A DNA stretch of 64,000 bases, from contig JADIIU010000058.1 of NCBI GenBank assembly GCA_027603945.1, positions 1 through 64,000 on the forward strand, read 5' to 3'. Of the stretch, positions 33,100 to 45,800 are shown one piece after another. The DNA comes from Terramyces sp. JEL0728. Its lineage: Eukaryota > Chytridiomycota > Chytridiomycetes > Rhizophydiales > Terramycetaceae. The position numbers and the translations under genes are program-made. How positions within the stretch are numbered: position 1 is the stretch's first letter; each line of letters starts with the position of its first letter. Below the pieces are notes generated by a model that did no database searches, was not told the DNA's origin, and saw only the letters and a program-made list of their open reading frames with translations.

Positions 33100-33814
33100 A
33101 TGCAAACTTTACGCGTTATGACAAAAAATAAACGAATTGAAGTTCAAAACGACAATGCTAGCACCACATTCATAATGGAGCCAAAACCATCCATACTAAA
33201 ACGTATTTCACAACTTAAAGATATCAGTGTCTACACATCCAACCCCAAATTCACAAAGTCTGTTTTGGTGCTGGCACTGGTAACCACAGCCTGATATAGA
33301 CCTCAAGCGCAGGATTAGGCATTTACATGGCAACCCAACAATCCTACTACTCGATCCTGATGTTTATCCAATTTTTTGTAGCCGCAATACCAACGCTGAT
33401 GGCATTCCATTTACTAAAATTAAAGAGCTACAAACATACCCTGTGCTTGAATCTAATAGTAAGTCCAGCTAATCTAGTGTGCGATACTTACTTTTGGGGG
33501 TTTTGTTGCAATGGGGGCTTTATCTGCCACCGCCAGCGCTACAAAGCTACATACGGTTGCCCAATGCAACTCAGGTACTTGGCTCTAAGATAGATTGCGA
33601 CTTGCCCTCAAACTCGGTTTTCTCATTTTCATACAGCTGCCAGAACTACCAATGCTCGCCAGATACGTACAACTCTTATCTTTCGTCCATACGTACATCA
33701 GCGGTTGAAATAATTACCAGTACCATTTTCCTATTTATCCAAGTAATATCCGTTAATCCAGGTTTTGCTATTTCATGTCTTGACAAACCAAATTGTAAGG
33801 CACAAAAAAGATGA
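33100..33814 (+). CDS. hypothetical four-pass membrane protein with Cys-rich loop
   Basis: Four exons (introns 33280-33299, 33459-33477, 33575-33593) give 218 aa. Hydrophobic segments are near residues 48-68, 72-95, 103-128 and 170-192, with a loop between the third and fourth containing CNSDCDL and CQNYQC. This layout recalls tetraspanin- or MARVEL/claudin-like proteins, but I recognise no family signature. The second splice is supported because phase 0 gives a long hydrophobic segment (ICAILTFGGFVAMGALS), whereas the other frames break it. The first Met may be at residue 26 (MEPKPS). Its stop lies 14 bp from that of the converging gene. Confidence 0.7.
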
Positions 33815-33828
33815 AAATATTTAATATA

Positions 33829-35890
33829 TTAATGCTTAGTACTATTTGATCTTTTCCGTGCTAGTTTCATTGGCACTGGTGGTGGTGGTTTACCGTTCAA
33901 AGGTGGAAGCGATATATTTTTCAAAGTGGATTTTGGGGAGGTGTTCAGCACATTCGCAGGAGATTGAAACTTTAGGCTCGGCGGTCTTTCAGGCGAGAGT
34001 AAGTCTTTACAGCCTTCAGTATCTGGCTTTACATCTGGCTCTCGAATAGTACTTGTAACAGCGTTATGCTCATCGATTGCGTCAAATTGCGTAAATTCAT
34101 GTGCTTGTACACTAATTGAAGGTACAGAGTATACAGAGTTTGATTTCTTTAGAGAGTTCCTTGATGAAGTTCTCCTAGAAAACGCACCGCGGAAGTTGCT
34201 GTCAACATTGTCCACACTATATGACGGCGGTCGGGGTCGTGATGATTTTGGTGTGTCTCCTTGAATTGAAGATTTACCGCTGCTGCTGCCGGGGGAAGTA
34301 TCTTCCGCCTTTGTGGCCATTTTTGCACATATATAAGAAGAAGGTTCTTTTTCCGACACTTCAGCAACTGAAATTTCCGGTTGGGCGAGGTTCGGAACAC
34401 TTGCGGTAGAATTTTGCACAGAAAGTAAATCTTCAAGGCAGCCGTATAGTTGGGAAAGGGTCTTTGAATACCCAACCAACTCTGCATACTTTCTTAGCGC
34501 GAATACTTCAAATTGCCCCACTCTAAAATTTCTATTCTCTTCCATTACACTTACTACTTTATATCTCGCTGATTCTAACAGTAGCATTGCCTTTTGCTTG
34601 ACTTGCTTTGACTGCTGCCCTTTTTGGATATTGTTTGCCAAAATAGAATTGTCAATATAAGCCTGAATATACTTTGTGCCATCTTTTTCTCGATTTTCAA
34701 TTTGAGATAATAATGTAACTTGATCATCAAAGAGTTGTAAAACTTGTTTGAAAACTGGATCTGCCTCGTAATTTTCTCCAGGTGCAAGTTGGGTTTTAAT
34801 ACTATACATGCTTGAAATCCTATTTAGTGTACTGGATTTTTTATTTCCATTTTGGTTGATTCTACTTTTGTGGTTTGTTGGCACCAGCAAAATCAAAGGA
34901 GATGTCATATTATCGCTTGCAATCCATTTCTGGAGGACATTGAACAAGTTTGAATTATCGCCGGAATGCTAAATTATAAAACAGTTACTTCAAGATTGAG
35001 ACTTGATAATATAAACAGCCAATTGAATATACTGCAAGCATGAGTTATTTCGGTCAGCCTCACATTTTTCCAAGAGTACGAGCATCTTTCTGCATACCGA
35101 ACCCATTTCTTTAGGGTTTCCATCCGCACTTCTCTAACTTGAAGCTGTTTTGCGCTTGCATAACCAATTTTAAACCCAGCCTTTCCGATGTCTTTCTTGT
35201 CCTTTGGAAAGGGACAGCCTTTCAACAGGGAATTCATACTTTTGTATATGCCTGAAAATGTATCCCATACTTTAGAGTATTGGAATAGCAGCTCTTTAAT
35301 CACTAATGGTGTCCGCGTTTGCCGAATTGTCATCAATTCCACCTTCTTTTCTTGGACAGACTTGTCTAGAATTTCAAATTTCCTTTTCACTTTGGCATAG
35401 TTGGAAATCATTTTGTCTTCGAGCAACATCATTGAATCCTGATCTACTGGTGTAACTTTTGGGTTCTTCTTTGCCAGTGCCATCAACTCTTTCTTGATTT
35501 TTATTCTGCACTTTATTTCATAATGCAGCTCGCGTTCCATGGCCAGTATATCCCTGACATGATTTAGATGTTCATCGATGGTGTCCAGAAAGCCTCTTGA
35601 CAGAATAAAAAACTCAGTTGACAGCATTGATAGCTGTTTAAAGACTCCTGCGATGGTCCCTTTGTCGTCATCTTCTTCATCCTAACTTTTAGTGTCTTAT
35701 TACACTTGCCCAATGTGCTGCATGCAGTTGCGTTTTCTCCAATGTGTCGACAAAGTCCACTTTAATTAGTAAGGATGATACTCCACGAGGACTTGAAATC
35801 GACTCCAGAATCAATTATCTCCATCAAATACTTTTTGTTTTCCTTACTATGGAGGATTTCAATGTCCAATTTAGAATTTGAGCATCCCAT
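33829..35890 (-). CDS. BAR/eisosome-like membrane-associated protein with N-myristoylation signal
   Basis: Four exons (introns 35760-35781, 35682-35703, 34969-34988) encode 665 aa. The N-terminus MGCSNSK is a strong N-myristoylation plus S-acylation signal. Long amphipathic helices follow (about residues 65-240), then a second helical stretch (SARYKVVSVMEENRNFRVGQF to KTLSQLYGCLEDLL), reminiscent of the helix pairs of BAR or Pil1/Lsp1 eisosome proteins. The C-terminal ~230 residues are Ser/Pro-rich and disordered, ending in a Pro-rich basic segment (PPPVPMKLARKRS), a possible SH3 ligand. Family assignment is tentative, but membrane-surface association is well supported by the signal. Confidence 0.65.
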
Positions 35891-35943
35891 CTATCAAAAA
35901 ATCGCGTAAAATCCGATCGGAAAATCTCTTTATTCACAAATAG

Positions 35944-38900
35944 CTATCTACCTCTACCTCGTCCATAACTATCTCGATAGTTACGAGGATCTCTTTTTTT
36001 CCACTCGAATTCCCTTTCCCGCTCATGCATTCCTTCAGGGTGGGGGCCAGGGCCATACATTCTATCACGCTCGGATTGCTCTCTTGGAGGGCCAAATCTG
36101 TCATTGAAATTTTCATGGGATCTGTAGTTCTGATGGTAGTAAGGTTTTGGAAAATATGGCCTGCCTCTACCACGGTTTGAGTATTGATGTTGCGAATTCG
36201 GAGGAAACCTGTCTATCGGATTTCCTGGAAAGCGCTCATTTGAGTTGCCTTGAAATCTGTCACTTTGGTTGGGCGGAAATCTATCATTGGAAGGCGGGTA
36301 TCTTTCGTTGGAGCCTTGAAAACGATCAATTGGAGCTGGATATCGGTCTCTACTGTTGTCAAAAGTGTTCCAAGAATCTTCTCGGCGATCGTGAGGTCTA
36401 AACCCTTGCCTTTTATCACCGCTGTCCATCCTGGAGATATTTAGATCAGGCTCTCTAATCAAACCACTTTCAACTCGATGATCCCTATCAGCCCAAGTAT
36501 CCCGTTGGCCAGCGATTGTCGGACTCCTGTACTGCATTTTTTCCCTTGGCATTCTATCATTTGAAGGGGGGAAGCTTTCTCGGAAGCTTCTTCCATAAGT
36601 CGGTCTTTCTGGCATGTTGTCAAACTCTCGATCATCTGGTATTCCTTGCAAAGGTTCACTTTCCCTTCGTTCCCGCAGCCCTCGATCTGATTCACTCCAA
36701 CCTTTCGATTCATATGTAGATCCATATCTGTCCATATCCAACATATCAGAATTGTAACGGGTGGATTCTCGCGCATCAATGTTTGGTTTTCCGTAATTGC
36801 TGTAAGGCTTTTGGTGTGCGCTTTCAGCATCTATTTTTGGAGAAATTTGAATGTCTTGCTTCAGATCTCTGGTATCCTCTGCTTGTTCAGTGGTGCTTAT
36901 TTCCCCTACTTCACTTGCTTGATATTCAGGACTGCTACTAACCTTGGCGATAAGCAATTCGCTGGAACTTGAGATCACTACGTCTAGATTTTCTTTTGGT
37001 GGCACTACTTCTGCAGCTGATGAATCTAGATTTGATACAGCCTCGTTTGAATCTTCAATCTCGTTGGGATTATCTGTAGTTGGCGCAACAAAAGATTTTT
37101 GTTTCATAAAATCGCGCAAGGACACTCTTCTCGGTTCAATTTTTTCCTCTTCAATTTCCAGAGGTTCTTCCTTCTTGATAGGAGTGCTTGGTGCCAAAAA
37201 TTCAACACTGTCTTTTGTATCGGGGTTACCCTCTTCCATTTCTACATCTTCGAACGAACTGTCAATTGTCTTGGCAGGTTCCTCTCCAAATAATAATTCT
37301 TCCATTTCCATTTTTGTCATTTCAGGTTGATTCTCTGATTCTTCGTTGACTTCACTCAATTGAGGCTCGATAACTTCACTCTCAGATTCAACATATTCAA
37401 TTGAAGCACTTTCGTTGCGGTCCAGTAGCAGTTCATCTTGATTTATATTGTAATTCCAAGAATCCAACTCCTTGTTTGTCTTCTCAGCTGCTTTGGATAT
37501 TTCCACCGCCCGTTTTTCTTCCAAAGTCGAAAGGGTTTCGTAAAAGTCTTCGACAGGAATATCAGGGTCTGCTATTAAACTGATTTACCTCCAAATCTTG
37601 ACCGCTTGAAGTTTTCAGATACAATAATAGTATCATTTACATGGCACGAGGTATCTTCATCGCAAACGCACGAAAAGTTGCAGGATTGGACACTGGGCTG
37701 CAAAACAATTTCTTCGCCTGCTTTGATGGCCTTTGTCGCAAAAATACACAATCTTAGGCGGTCCGAAAGTGGGACGGGTGGATCTACCAACTCTTGGTTT
37801 TGTAAAGACAAAGCAAGTTTGTCACAGTTGACCAACATTTTATCCTTGCTTTCGGAGGAATCAATCGCCCACACCAATTTCAGCGTGGCATTACACTTTT
37901 GTAAATCTTCAGGGTTTGCACCACAGCACGATCGAACAAATCTGCCATCAAACCCTCCAAACTCTCTGGCATCCATCCATAAAGATTCTGCCAGATTCTG
38001 TTCAACATCTGGAATTCTAAATACGAACGGCGGCGCTAATTGCGCACTAGAATCCGTATTTTGCGTGCACAGTGGAATAAGAGAGTGCATACTTTCCTTT
38101 TTTTCCAAATCAGCCTTTCCGCAAATGACGCCTTTAATGTTGCACACATAACTTTCTTTTTCCATATTGTCGATCGCAAATAATCCAAGCTTTTTTACTC
38201 CCGAAATAAATTTCTTGTCGATGCAATCATGTACAGCTTTAAAGTTCATGGAAATGCCATCCTCCAACATCGAAAGTGCATTATGCAGCTCAGCTCCATC
38301 TCCAGCTTTTTCTACAAGGTTGGGTATTGTATCAAGCACCTGGTAGAATGGAAAGGCTTTGGATTTTTCGTCAATAGATTTTAATATTTCCAACGCAGCT
38401 GAAGTAAGGATTGAACGCGAACAGCTTGCAAATATTTGCAAATTGCAAGAATACTCACTTTCGTAGCTGTTTGAAAAGCGAGTTTGAAATTCCAGTGATG
38501 TCTCTTTTTTCCGAATAATGAATGGTTCTGGAGAATTTTGTCTTGAAAGTATCTGTGGAACACTGTGCAAGCGTGGTCTGCCTCTTGGCTTTTGTCCTGT
38601 GAATTCCAACCCAAGATCATTCCCCAGAGCATCTTTAAACTTTTTCCGCAATGGCGATTGAATTAATTCCTTGTTCTTTTTCTTTCTCCCGTCAATAACT
38701 TTGGGTCCTAGCTCTGGTGATTCTTTTCTCTTTCTAGGAGAAGGCTTTTCAAATCGCTCCATCCTCTTCTTTTTCTCTTCCAGCTTTTTACCTTTATTCG
38801 AGTCCTTCATCCTCTTTCCCTGAAGAATAACCGCTTTCTAATATTAAATCAGATTACCTCCTTGTCTAGTTTCCTTGGCTCGCACATTTCACAGAAATAT

Positions 38901-39061
38901 AGCTCAGGAACTACAGTTAATAGCAAAACACCTGTTTCTTCTGTAATTTCAACACACACTGCGTGCTGCCAGACTAAACATTTTTCACATTGGATTGTAA
39001 ACCCATCGTCATGAATAAAACCGCAAATACAGCGGATTTCACCTTCTTCCTCTGCTGACAT
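35944..39061 (-). CDS. SET3: SET3/KMT2E/SETD5-type PHD and SET domain protein
   Basis: Three exons (introns 38838-38857, 37569-37588) give 1025 aa. The N-terminal PHD finger (about 8-60) has CICG, CEKC, WQHAVC and CEMC in C4HC3 order. A basic linker leads to a divergent SET domain (about 220-470) with GLFAIDNMEKESYV, GRFVRSCCGANPE and FATKAIKAGEEIVL. The PHD-then-SET order is that of yeast Set3 and animal MLL5/SETD5, which recruit histone deacetylases rather than methylate. The canonical NHS core is replaced by CGAN, consistent with a non-catalytic SET. The C-terminal half is Glu/Ser-rich, then Arg-rich with repeated DRF/ERY units and an RGRGR end. It reads H3K4me3 by inference from the family. 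Confidence 0.85.
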
Positions 39062-39101
39062 TTTTGATGTGAGTGGAGGAAAAATTTGGAAAATCTCCAA
39101 T

Positions 39102-39820
39102 TTATTCAATGTACACTAGAAAATCGGGCCTGTTAAAATAACTTTTGGCTAGATAGTTTCCTTGATCAGTGGGCTGTGAGAAGGCAAGCGAGTCTAGCGG
39201 TAATGCAATACCATAGTAGTAATTGGTTCGGAGAAAGTCCAGCATCGATTTTGCAAGCCCTTGTCGTCTATGTACACCTGAAACCCAGATACGAGATATC
39301 CCCACTTGTGCATTTACTCTATCTCTTTGGTTTATCTCGTTGTTTGATATACGGAAAGCTTCATCTATATCCAACGCAACAATCATTCCAATAATCTGAT
39401 TTTTGGAAACACAGATGAATGCCTGGATTAACGCAGAATAACCTTGTGGTTTTGCACCTCTGACTCTTCCTGATAAGCTGCGCCTAATTCTTTATTTACA
39501 ATATTCAAAATTTCCACGAGGTTTTTCCATTTAGGATTATCTGGCTTAATCAGTGCAATGTAGTTGCAAGAAAAGCTCTCCGGAGCGCTCCAATGAAATA
39601 TATTAGAGTGGTACTTTGAATGTAGTTGTAAATCTTCTTTGGAAAACCTGTTGAACTGCATTTGACAATCTACGCATGTCTCGTATTCCTTCAACTTCTT
39701 TTGTCCCAGATTCAAACACGTCTGTTTGTAGGATTTCTTGGCGGCCACTTTCTTTTGTGAAGGCTTTAATATATTCAACTTTTTGTCTGGTTTCTTGAAA
39801 AGATTCATAAAACCAATCAT
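39102..39820 (-). CDS. ECO1: sister-chromatid cohesion acetyltransferase Eco1/ESCO
   Basis: Two exons (intron 39423-39442) encode 232 aa. A C2H2 zinc finger (CVDCQMQF...HSKYH, about residues 50-70) is followed by the Eco1 acetyltransferase domain. The C-terminal half has GISRIWVSGVHRRQGLA (acetyl-CoA loop), LPLDSLAFSQPTDQG (the family SQPT active-site segment, with the catalytic Asp region) and a FLVYIE end. Eco1 acetylates Smc3 to lock cohesin on DNA during replication. Compact length matches fungal Eco1 rather than animal ESCO1/2. Starts at the ATG at 39820, 14 bp after the CFAP54 stop on the same strand; its stop is 40 bp from the SET3-like start. Confidence 0.93.
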
Positions 39821-39834
39821 GGACAAAAATGGCT

Positions 39835-42800
39835 TTATTCGAAAGAAAATATCCAATCCAACAGCTGATTGTCGGCAGAAGCAGGTTGTGTCGGCTCCTT
39901 TACTTCAGGGAACATCTTGGTAATGAATGGATTGACTGTGCTCTTTATCTTGTCCTTGTCCGAGCCACCAACTGTTTCGCAAGCAAATATCGCAGAAAGC
40001 ACTGACACATTGCTATTAGTCAATGGCGGGAATGATTTCTAAGTTAGTGATATTGTACCGGAGTCATTGGCTTCTTTCGAATTATTTGATATAGTAATGT
40101 CAACACAACTTTCCACAAGTTTTCTGCTTGCTCTTTTACTGTTAGATCTTTCGTGATAGTGTAGAATGCCAGCTTTGAATAAATTGAATTGATGGAATTT
40201 TTCGCTGTTAGACTTAGAACTTTTGGAACATTGCGCACCAAAACTTTAAAATTCAATTCCATCCCCGATTCTCTTGTTTCCAACTGCTGTTTCCCGTCAG
40301 AATCTTCTTGGCGTAACTGCTGATTATTTTGATTGCAGAACAGCACCATTACTTGAGCATTTTCAGGTTTATACAGTTCAGTAAGATTAAACAAATCCAA
40401 AGAGGACGGTGTTGACTGTAATGCCTGTCTGGCATTAACACTTTCGCTTGAGTTTGGTTTACTCGACTCGATAAACTCTTGGATTTCTTCGGATGGAATA
40501 TTTTCTGGTAATCTGCAAGTGTCACTGGAAAGGTCCTTTGCAAAGTAAATTATTTCTACTGGGAGATTGTTTTCCGAATTGATAATAGGCAAATGAAGCC
40601 ATGTCAAAAAATAAAATGGTGTGGTACTGGAAATTTTGACAGAGTTAAAAATATCATCTACTTTATCTTTGTAGGACTTTTGTAATTTCATAAATCTAGT
40701 GATTGCAGTCATGTATCGTTCGTTGTACTCTGCTGGCTGATCATCAAATATGTCTGTTAAAGATTTTTTATATGTTCGCAGGTCATTGACAGTGATGGAG
40801 TGAGTACCAGACCCTTTATATTTCTCGGTTATACTATTTTCATCTGCACTTAATAGGTCAATTGATTCAAATATCGGATCATCTTTTTCGAGAGATTTGA
40901 AATTTTCAAAGTCCATTTGGATTCCAATCGGTGCATCTTTGTAGCTGAATATGTCCGAGGTGCCTGCAATGAGTTTGCATTGGCTGTATCGGTAGACTTG
41001 GCAATAAGTGTCAAAGTTATAAGGCTGTCCTGCTTCAATATCCAAAGTTAGCAAAAGAATAGATGTGTGGAATTTCTTTTCTTCTGATTGAACAGAGAAT
41101 TGCAAAATTGATTGGAGCATTTCTCGGGTAAAGTCCGTAAGGCATTTATAAATTTGATCAGTTATTGCAAATGCAGCTCTAGCCTTGAAACTATCCAGGG
41201 CAATAATGTACTTTAAAATTGAAATCACATCAGAGTGGGCACTGAATTTACAATTAAGGACGGTCTCTCTCAGGCTGTTTGTCAAGTCAAGCACTTCCTC
41301 ATTTGTGGATGTTTCAGAAATGGTGATTAATTTGCTGCGCAGTATCGAATATTTCTGTATCAAAAACTCACAGCGCCATTTAAAATAAAAAGTTGACAGA
41401 TTTTCCAGTTGGTAGTTATTTTTCCAAAGAGTTATATGTTTATCCATTAGTTCAAAGTATTGTAATGCTGATTCGTAATGTTGCAGGTACAGTTCCGAAT
41501 TTGCAAGAGTTTGGGCATTGTTGATCATTGCGAAAACTGCCATTGGATGTCCAATAATAGTTTCTTGAAGGCGCTGTAGTGATTTTACTCTATATTTTAG
41601 CCCTTTGTCATCTAGTCCAGAGAAAGTTAAAATGGTCAATATCAGATTCGATATTTTCGCATTGATCAATTTAGAATTCAAGGAATAATATTCTTCCTCA
41701 AATTCTTTTGCCAATGAATAAGCAAAGGAGTATTTTCCCTCGGCAAAAAGACATTTGACAATACCATCTAGGTTTTGATACAGGAAATCATTTCCCAGTT
41801 GCGCTGTCAAATGTTGATAAATATTTTGTTTGTGTGTATCACCTGTTTTGAGATTGCTCAGTAGTTTGCGGATGGAGAGTGCCCTAGAGTTTAATTCCAA
41901 ATTACCACTTCAGGGCAGATTTGAATCGTTTTTGTATCAGATATGTGTGGCGGAGAACATCAAACAACAGGATAAGCTGCTGATAGCTGGACACGGTGCT
42001 CTCTAGATCTTTTTGATATTTTACATCATCGTCAGAGGCATTGATGATTTCCTGCTTTCCTTTAAAGTTAGTTTGCAAGTTTTGAGTGTGTTTGTAAATC
42101 ATTGCTCTAACAGTGGTAATAACATCAATCTGCCAAGCATCATAGTCAAGCTTTGGAACATCAATCCTATTAATTTCTTGTTTGTACGATTCAAACTCTT
42201 CACAAGAAGTAGTGTTGTTGGAAACACCTGCCGATTCGAATACAGTCAAAACCAATTTAATCCTGGCAATATCATAATCAACAGCAAATTTCGGTGGGTT
42301 ATGCAATTTTGTCTTATCAGATAATGGTAAGATGAGGACCTGTTTCAATACCATAAAGTGATTTGCGGTCAAAGGATAAAAGCTGTTATCGAACTGCATA
42401 TCTGTTCCAGCATCTTCGCTTTTCTTTTTGAGAGTGTTGGATTTCGAAGCTTGATACAGGCAGTTTACAGCCTCATTAATTAATCCAATTTGTGTTAGAG
42501 CTTCCGACTTGATAATCAATATTGCACTACATACTGGGATTGAACAAAGAATGTTCTTTGATATATAGTCTGCAGATGCTAGTAAAGGCATGCACACTAC
42601 AGCCATCTGATTTTGTATCAACAGGTTCGAGAGATATAGTAAATTGTCGACATATTCGACAGGATTTAACTCATGTTTACTCATGAATATGTCGCTGCCA
42701 GAATATAAACTGTCAAGCTGGATATCCACATACGCCAAATAGTTTGTAGGATTTGGAATAGCATAGTATAGACAAGCGATGTTCAAATGGGCGGCAATCC

Positions 42801-45800
42801 AGACAATTTCCAACTTTTTATCTACATTGCTGTAATACGTGTATTTAGCAATTCTAGTTAACGCATTTGCCACTTGGATTGCTTTAAATATTCCACCTAG
42901 CTTGTCAATCATAACTCTGGCATTTTCTTCGGAAAACTGGGCCGTTGTATCGATTTCAAAATATTTCGTGATGGTTTTCAAAACGCGGTGCTGTCCTGAA
43001 AGCAAATCAAGGCCTTTAGACCAAAACGTAGTGGCACCAGAGAAATTCCCCACTTCATGAAGAAAGTTCCCAAATTCAATTGATGTCGACCCTGCTAAAC
43101 ATTTGTTGTTTTCCTTGGAAGCTTTTAAAATGGCATTTTCATAAATATCAAAGATTTCAGATTGCATATTTTCTTTTTCATGCAAAATCTTTCCTTCCAA
43201 GCAGCTTTCCAAGTGATAAGCCGCCACTTTATAGCGACAATAGAACAACTGTTCTTCTGCTTGTCGGCCTGGGTGGAATTCAGGAGCAGTATGCAACACA
43301 GCATTGTTGTTTTTTATCACTTCCGTGCAATACTGAATCAATGGATTCAGAATACAATCCAAAGTTGGGCCAAATGTATTTTGGACTTTTTTTGTAAATT
43401 GGAGCAATCTATTGTATCTACCAGATGAGTGAATTACTTCAATGATAAACAACAGAAATTCACTGCAGAAAGCTAAATCTATTATTTGATGCTGGTTAAA
43501 TTGTTGTCTGTCGGTCCAGCTACCTATAAATTGGTCGTGAATAACTTCAAAGTACGCTTTAACTGGAATTACTCCTTTTTTTGCTCCTATCGGGGTTGAA
43601 TTTTGTAAAAAGGCATTTCCTTGGGGAACTTTTGAAATCTGGAGGGATTTTAAAGTATCAACAATAACATTTCCCACAGTAAAAAGCCCTCTCCATAAGG
43701 TTTGTTTCCAGAAAGGTATGTCCAGTTTTCCAGTGTAAAACATAAATTTCATTGCTACCCACAGTGATTTCGAATATTTTAGTATCTTTAGAGGATCATA
43801 GGATCTACTGGCAATTACTATTGATTGAGTAAATGCTTGTATCATATCTACGGTCTGGGTGTGCTGGAATGAGCTGGGATCCAAGTTATTTTCCTTTTTA
43901 TTCAGCTGCTTAATCATAAATGATCCGCTTGATCTAAATTCTACCCATTCTGTTAACGCATTCTCCTTGAAATCGTTCAAGTTGTATTGATACAGCTTTG
44001 AGTCTTTTCTGAACTGTATAAACAGTGCTCTGGCCCTAAAATACAGCAAAGAGGACCGCCATGGGTTTTCATAATCTAAAATTAGCCGTAGCCGTCTAGC
44101 ATAGCATCTGCGGTGCCACAAATAGTACAGCTTTGTATCCAAGACTTTGACCGCTTGATCAATCCTATCCCTTTCCGCAGTAGACATCCCGCTGAAATAA
44201 GCATGTCGATGAGTTGCACGTTTCCTTTTCGCCATCTGAATTGATGTTAGTTCGCTGTCAGCATTCGCTTCATGATTCGTATTTGGGGGGCTAGCAGAAT
44301 TAGCTCTGGAAAGATCACGCTTTGGGGAACTATTCGAAGAATTTTTTGGGCTGCCTGAACTTGCTCTAGACACTGGAGCTCTAGGCGGAGTAGTTGCTGT
44401 GCTACGGGGACGTTCTTTGGAGGAATGTCTTGAACTGCTGGATCCGCTTGTCAACGACGGTGTTGTTGACGCAGGTCTTGAATCCGCTGTATTCCTTTCA
44501 GGTGAATGTTCGACAACTACTTTTTTCTTTTCTTCGCTTTTCTCCAATTCTCTGCCTCTTGTGTGGTCCCTACAGTGAAAAGTAATTACCCATGGTGCGC
44601 CTTTCCTTTTATAGACTCCATTAAAGCTGCTTTGTCTTGAGCAAACAGCTGCCGCCGTCTCCGTTTTATGACGATCTCTTTTTTATGGTGAGATACATCT
44701 TCTAGCAATTCGTCCATTCTAGACACAATCTGACACCTACTATTAGTACAGAAAATACCTTCTATCTACCCAGTCTTCTAATTCCACACTCAATCTGATA
44801 GCTGTATCTATAGACTCCTTTTCAATGCACCAAGAAACTATTCTAGTAACAATTTCTACATATCTTGGATGCTTTCGGAATTTAGTCAGCTCTTGCATTG
44901 TAGTTTCTGGCCCGGCTGTTATGAACAGCAAGAACACATCTTTCAAAGTTGTTGAATTATCAAGCGTCTTCCTGGACAGAGTTTTCCTAGCATTTGGATC
45001 ATTCATTAGCGACAGAGGAACAGCTTTATGTTTGGCCATTAAGACCTCCATTAACTCGTAGAACATGTCAAATTGTTTTCTTTGGAAAGAAACGCCAAAT
45101 TTGCTTGGTTTTGTAACTGCAACTTTTGCCAGATAGCCAAATTCTGTGAGATAGTTGGACGACGAACGCTTTGCCTTTCCTTTGTGGGGTTTATAGATAT
45201 ATCCCAACAAACTAGTCTCCATCATATTCGAGTTTATAATTTTGATTTCCGCAGAATAGGTTGAAATGTTGATTAAAGAATTTGTGTCGTATGCAACTTG
45301 AGCTGCTAATGGTACGTCTCCCAATTCAATCAGCCTTGTAACCAAATGGAATGTTATTGGCACCAAAAATTCCCGAAGCCCTTTTGATTTGTCGTTTTCA
45401 AATGCCCCAGCTTGTTTCAACAAGGTGCTATGACACTTTAGCAGAATGTTTAAGATAAATGGCGTGTAGATGTCTGTTCGAAGGAATGGGAGGATTTCTT
45501 GATAGAGTTTAAGGATACAGAGAATTTCCAAGCTTGGTTGGTCAGTGTATTTTGCACATTCACTGGCAATCAAGTAGTCTCTGCATAGTTCAAATCGCAA
45601 ATATTGGGTAAGCAACAAACTATTTGATTGTTCGCTATTATTAAATTCTGATTTCCGCATCTCTATATAGTAAAAGCACGATTGAATAAACCCTCTTATT
45701 ATAGCCTTGTTTGTAGTAGTCAGTGTTTCGTAATTAATTTCAAAAGCGGTCTGGCTGTCTTCAACCGGCAGCCCATCCATGAAATTCCGTAGTAAATGCA

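Noticed and set aside
34969..35076. A ~95-nt intron in the BAR-like gene
   Set aside because: A GTGAGG donor would allow it, but the frame stays open to a 20-nt intron at 34969-34988 that fits the global pattern.
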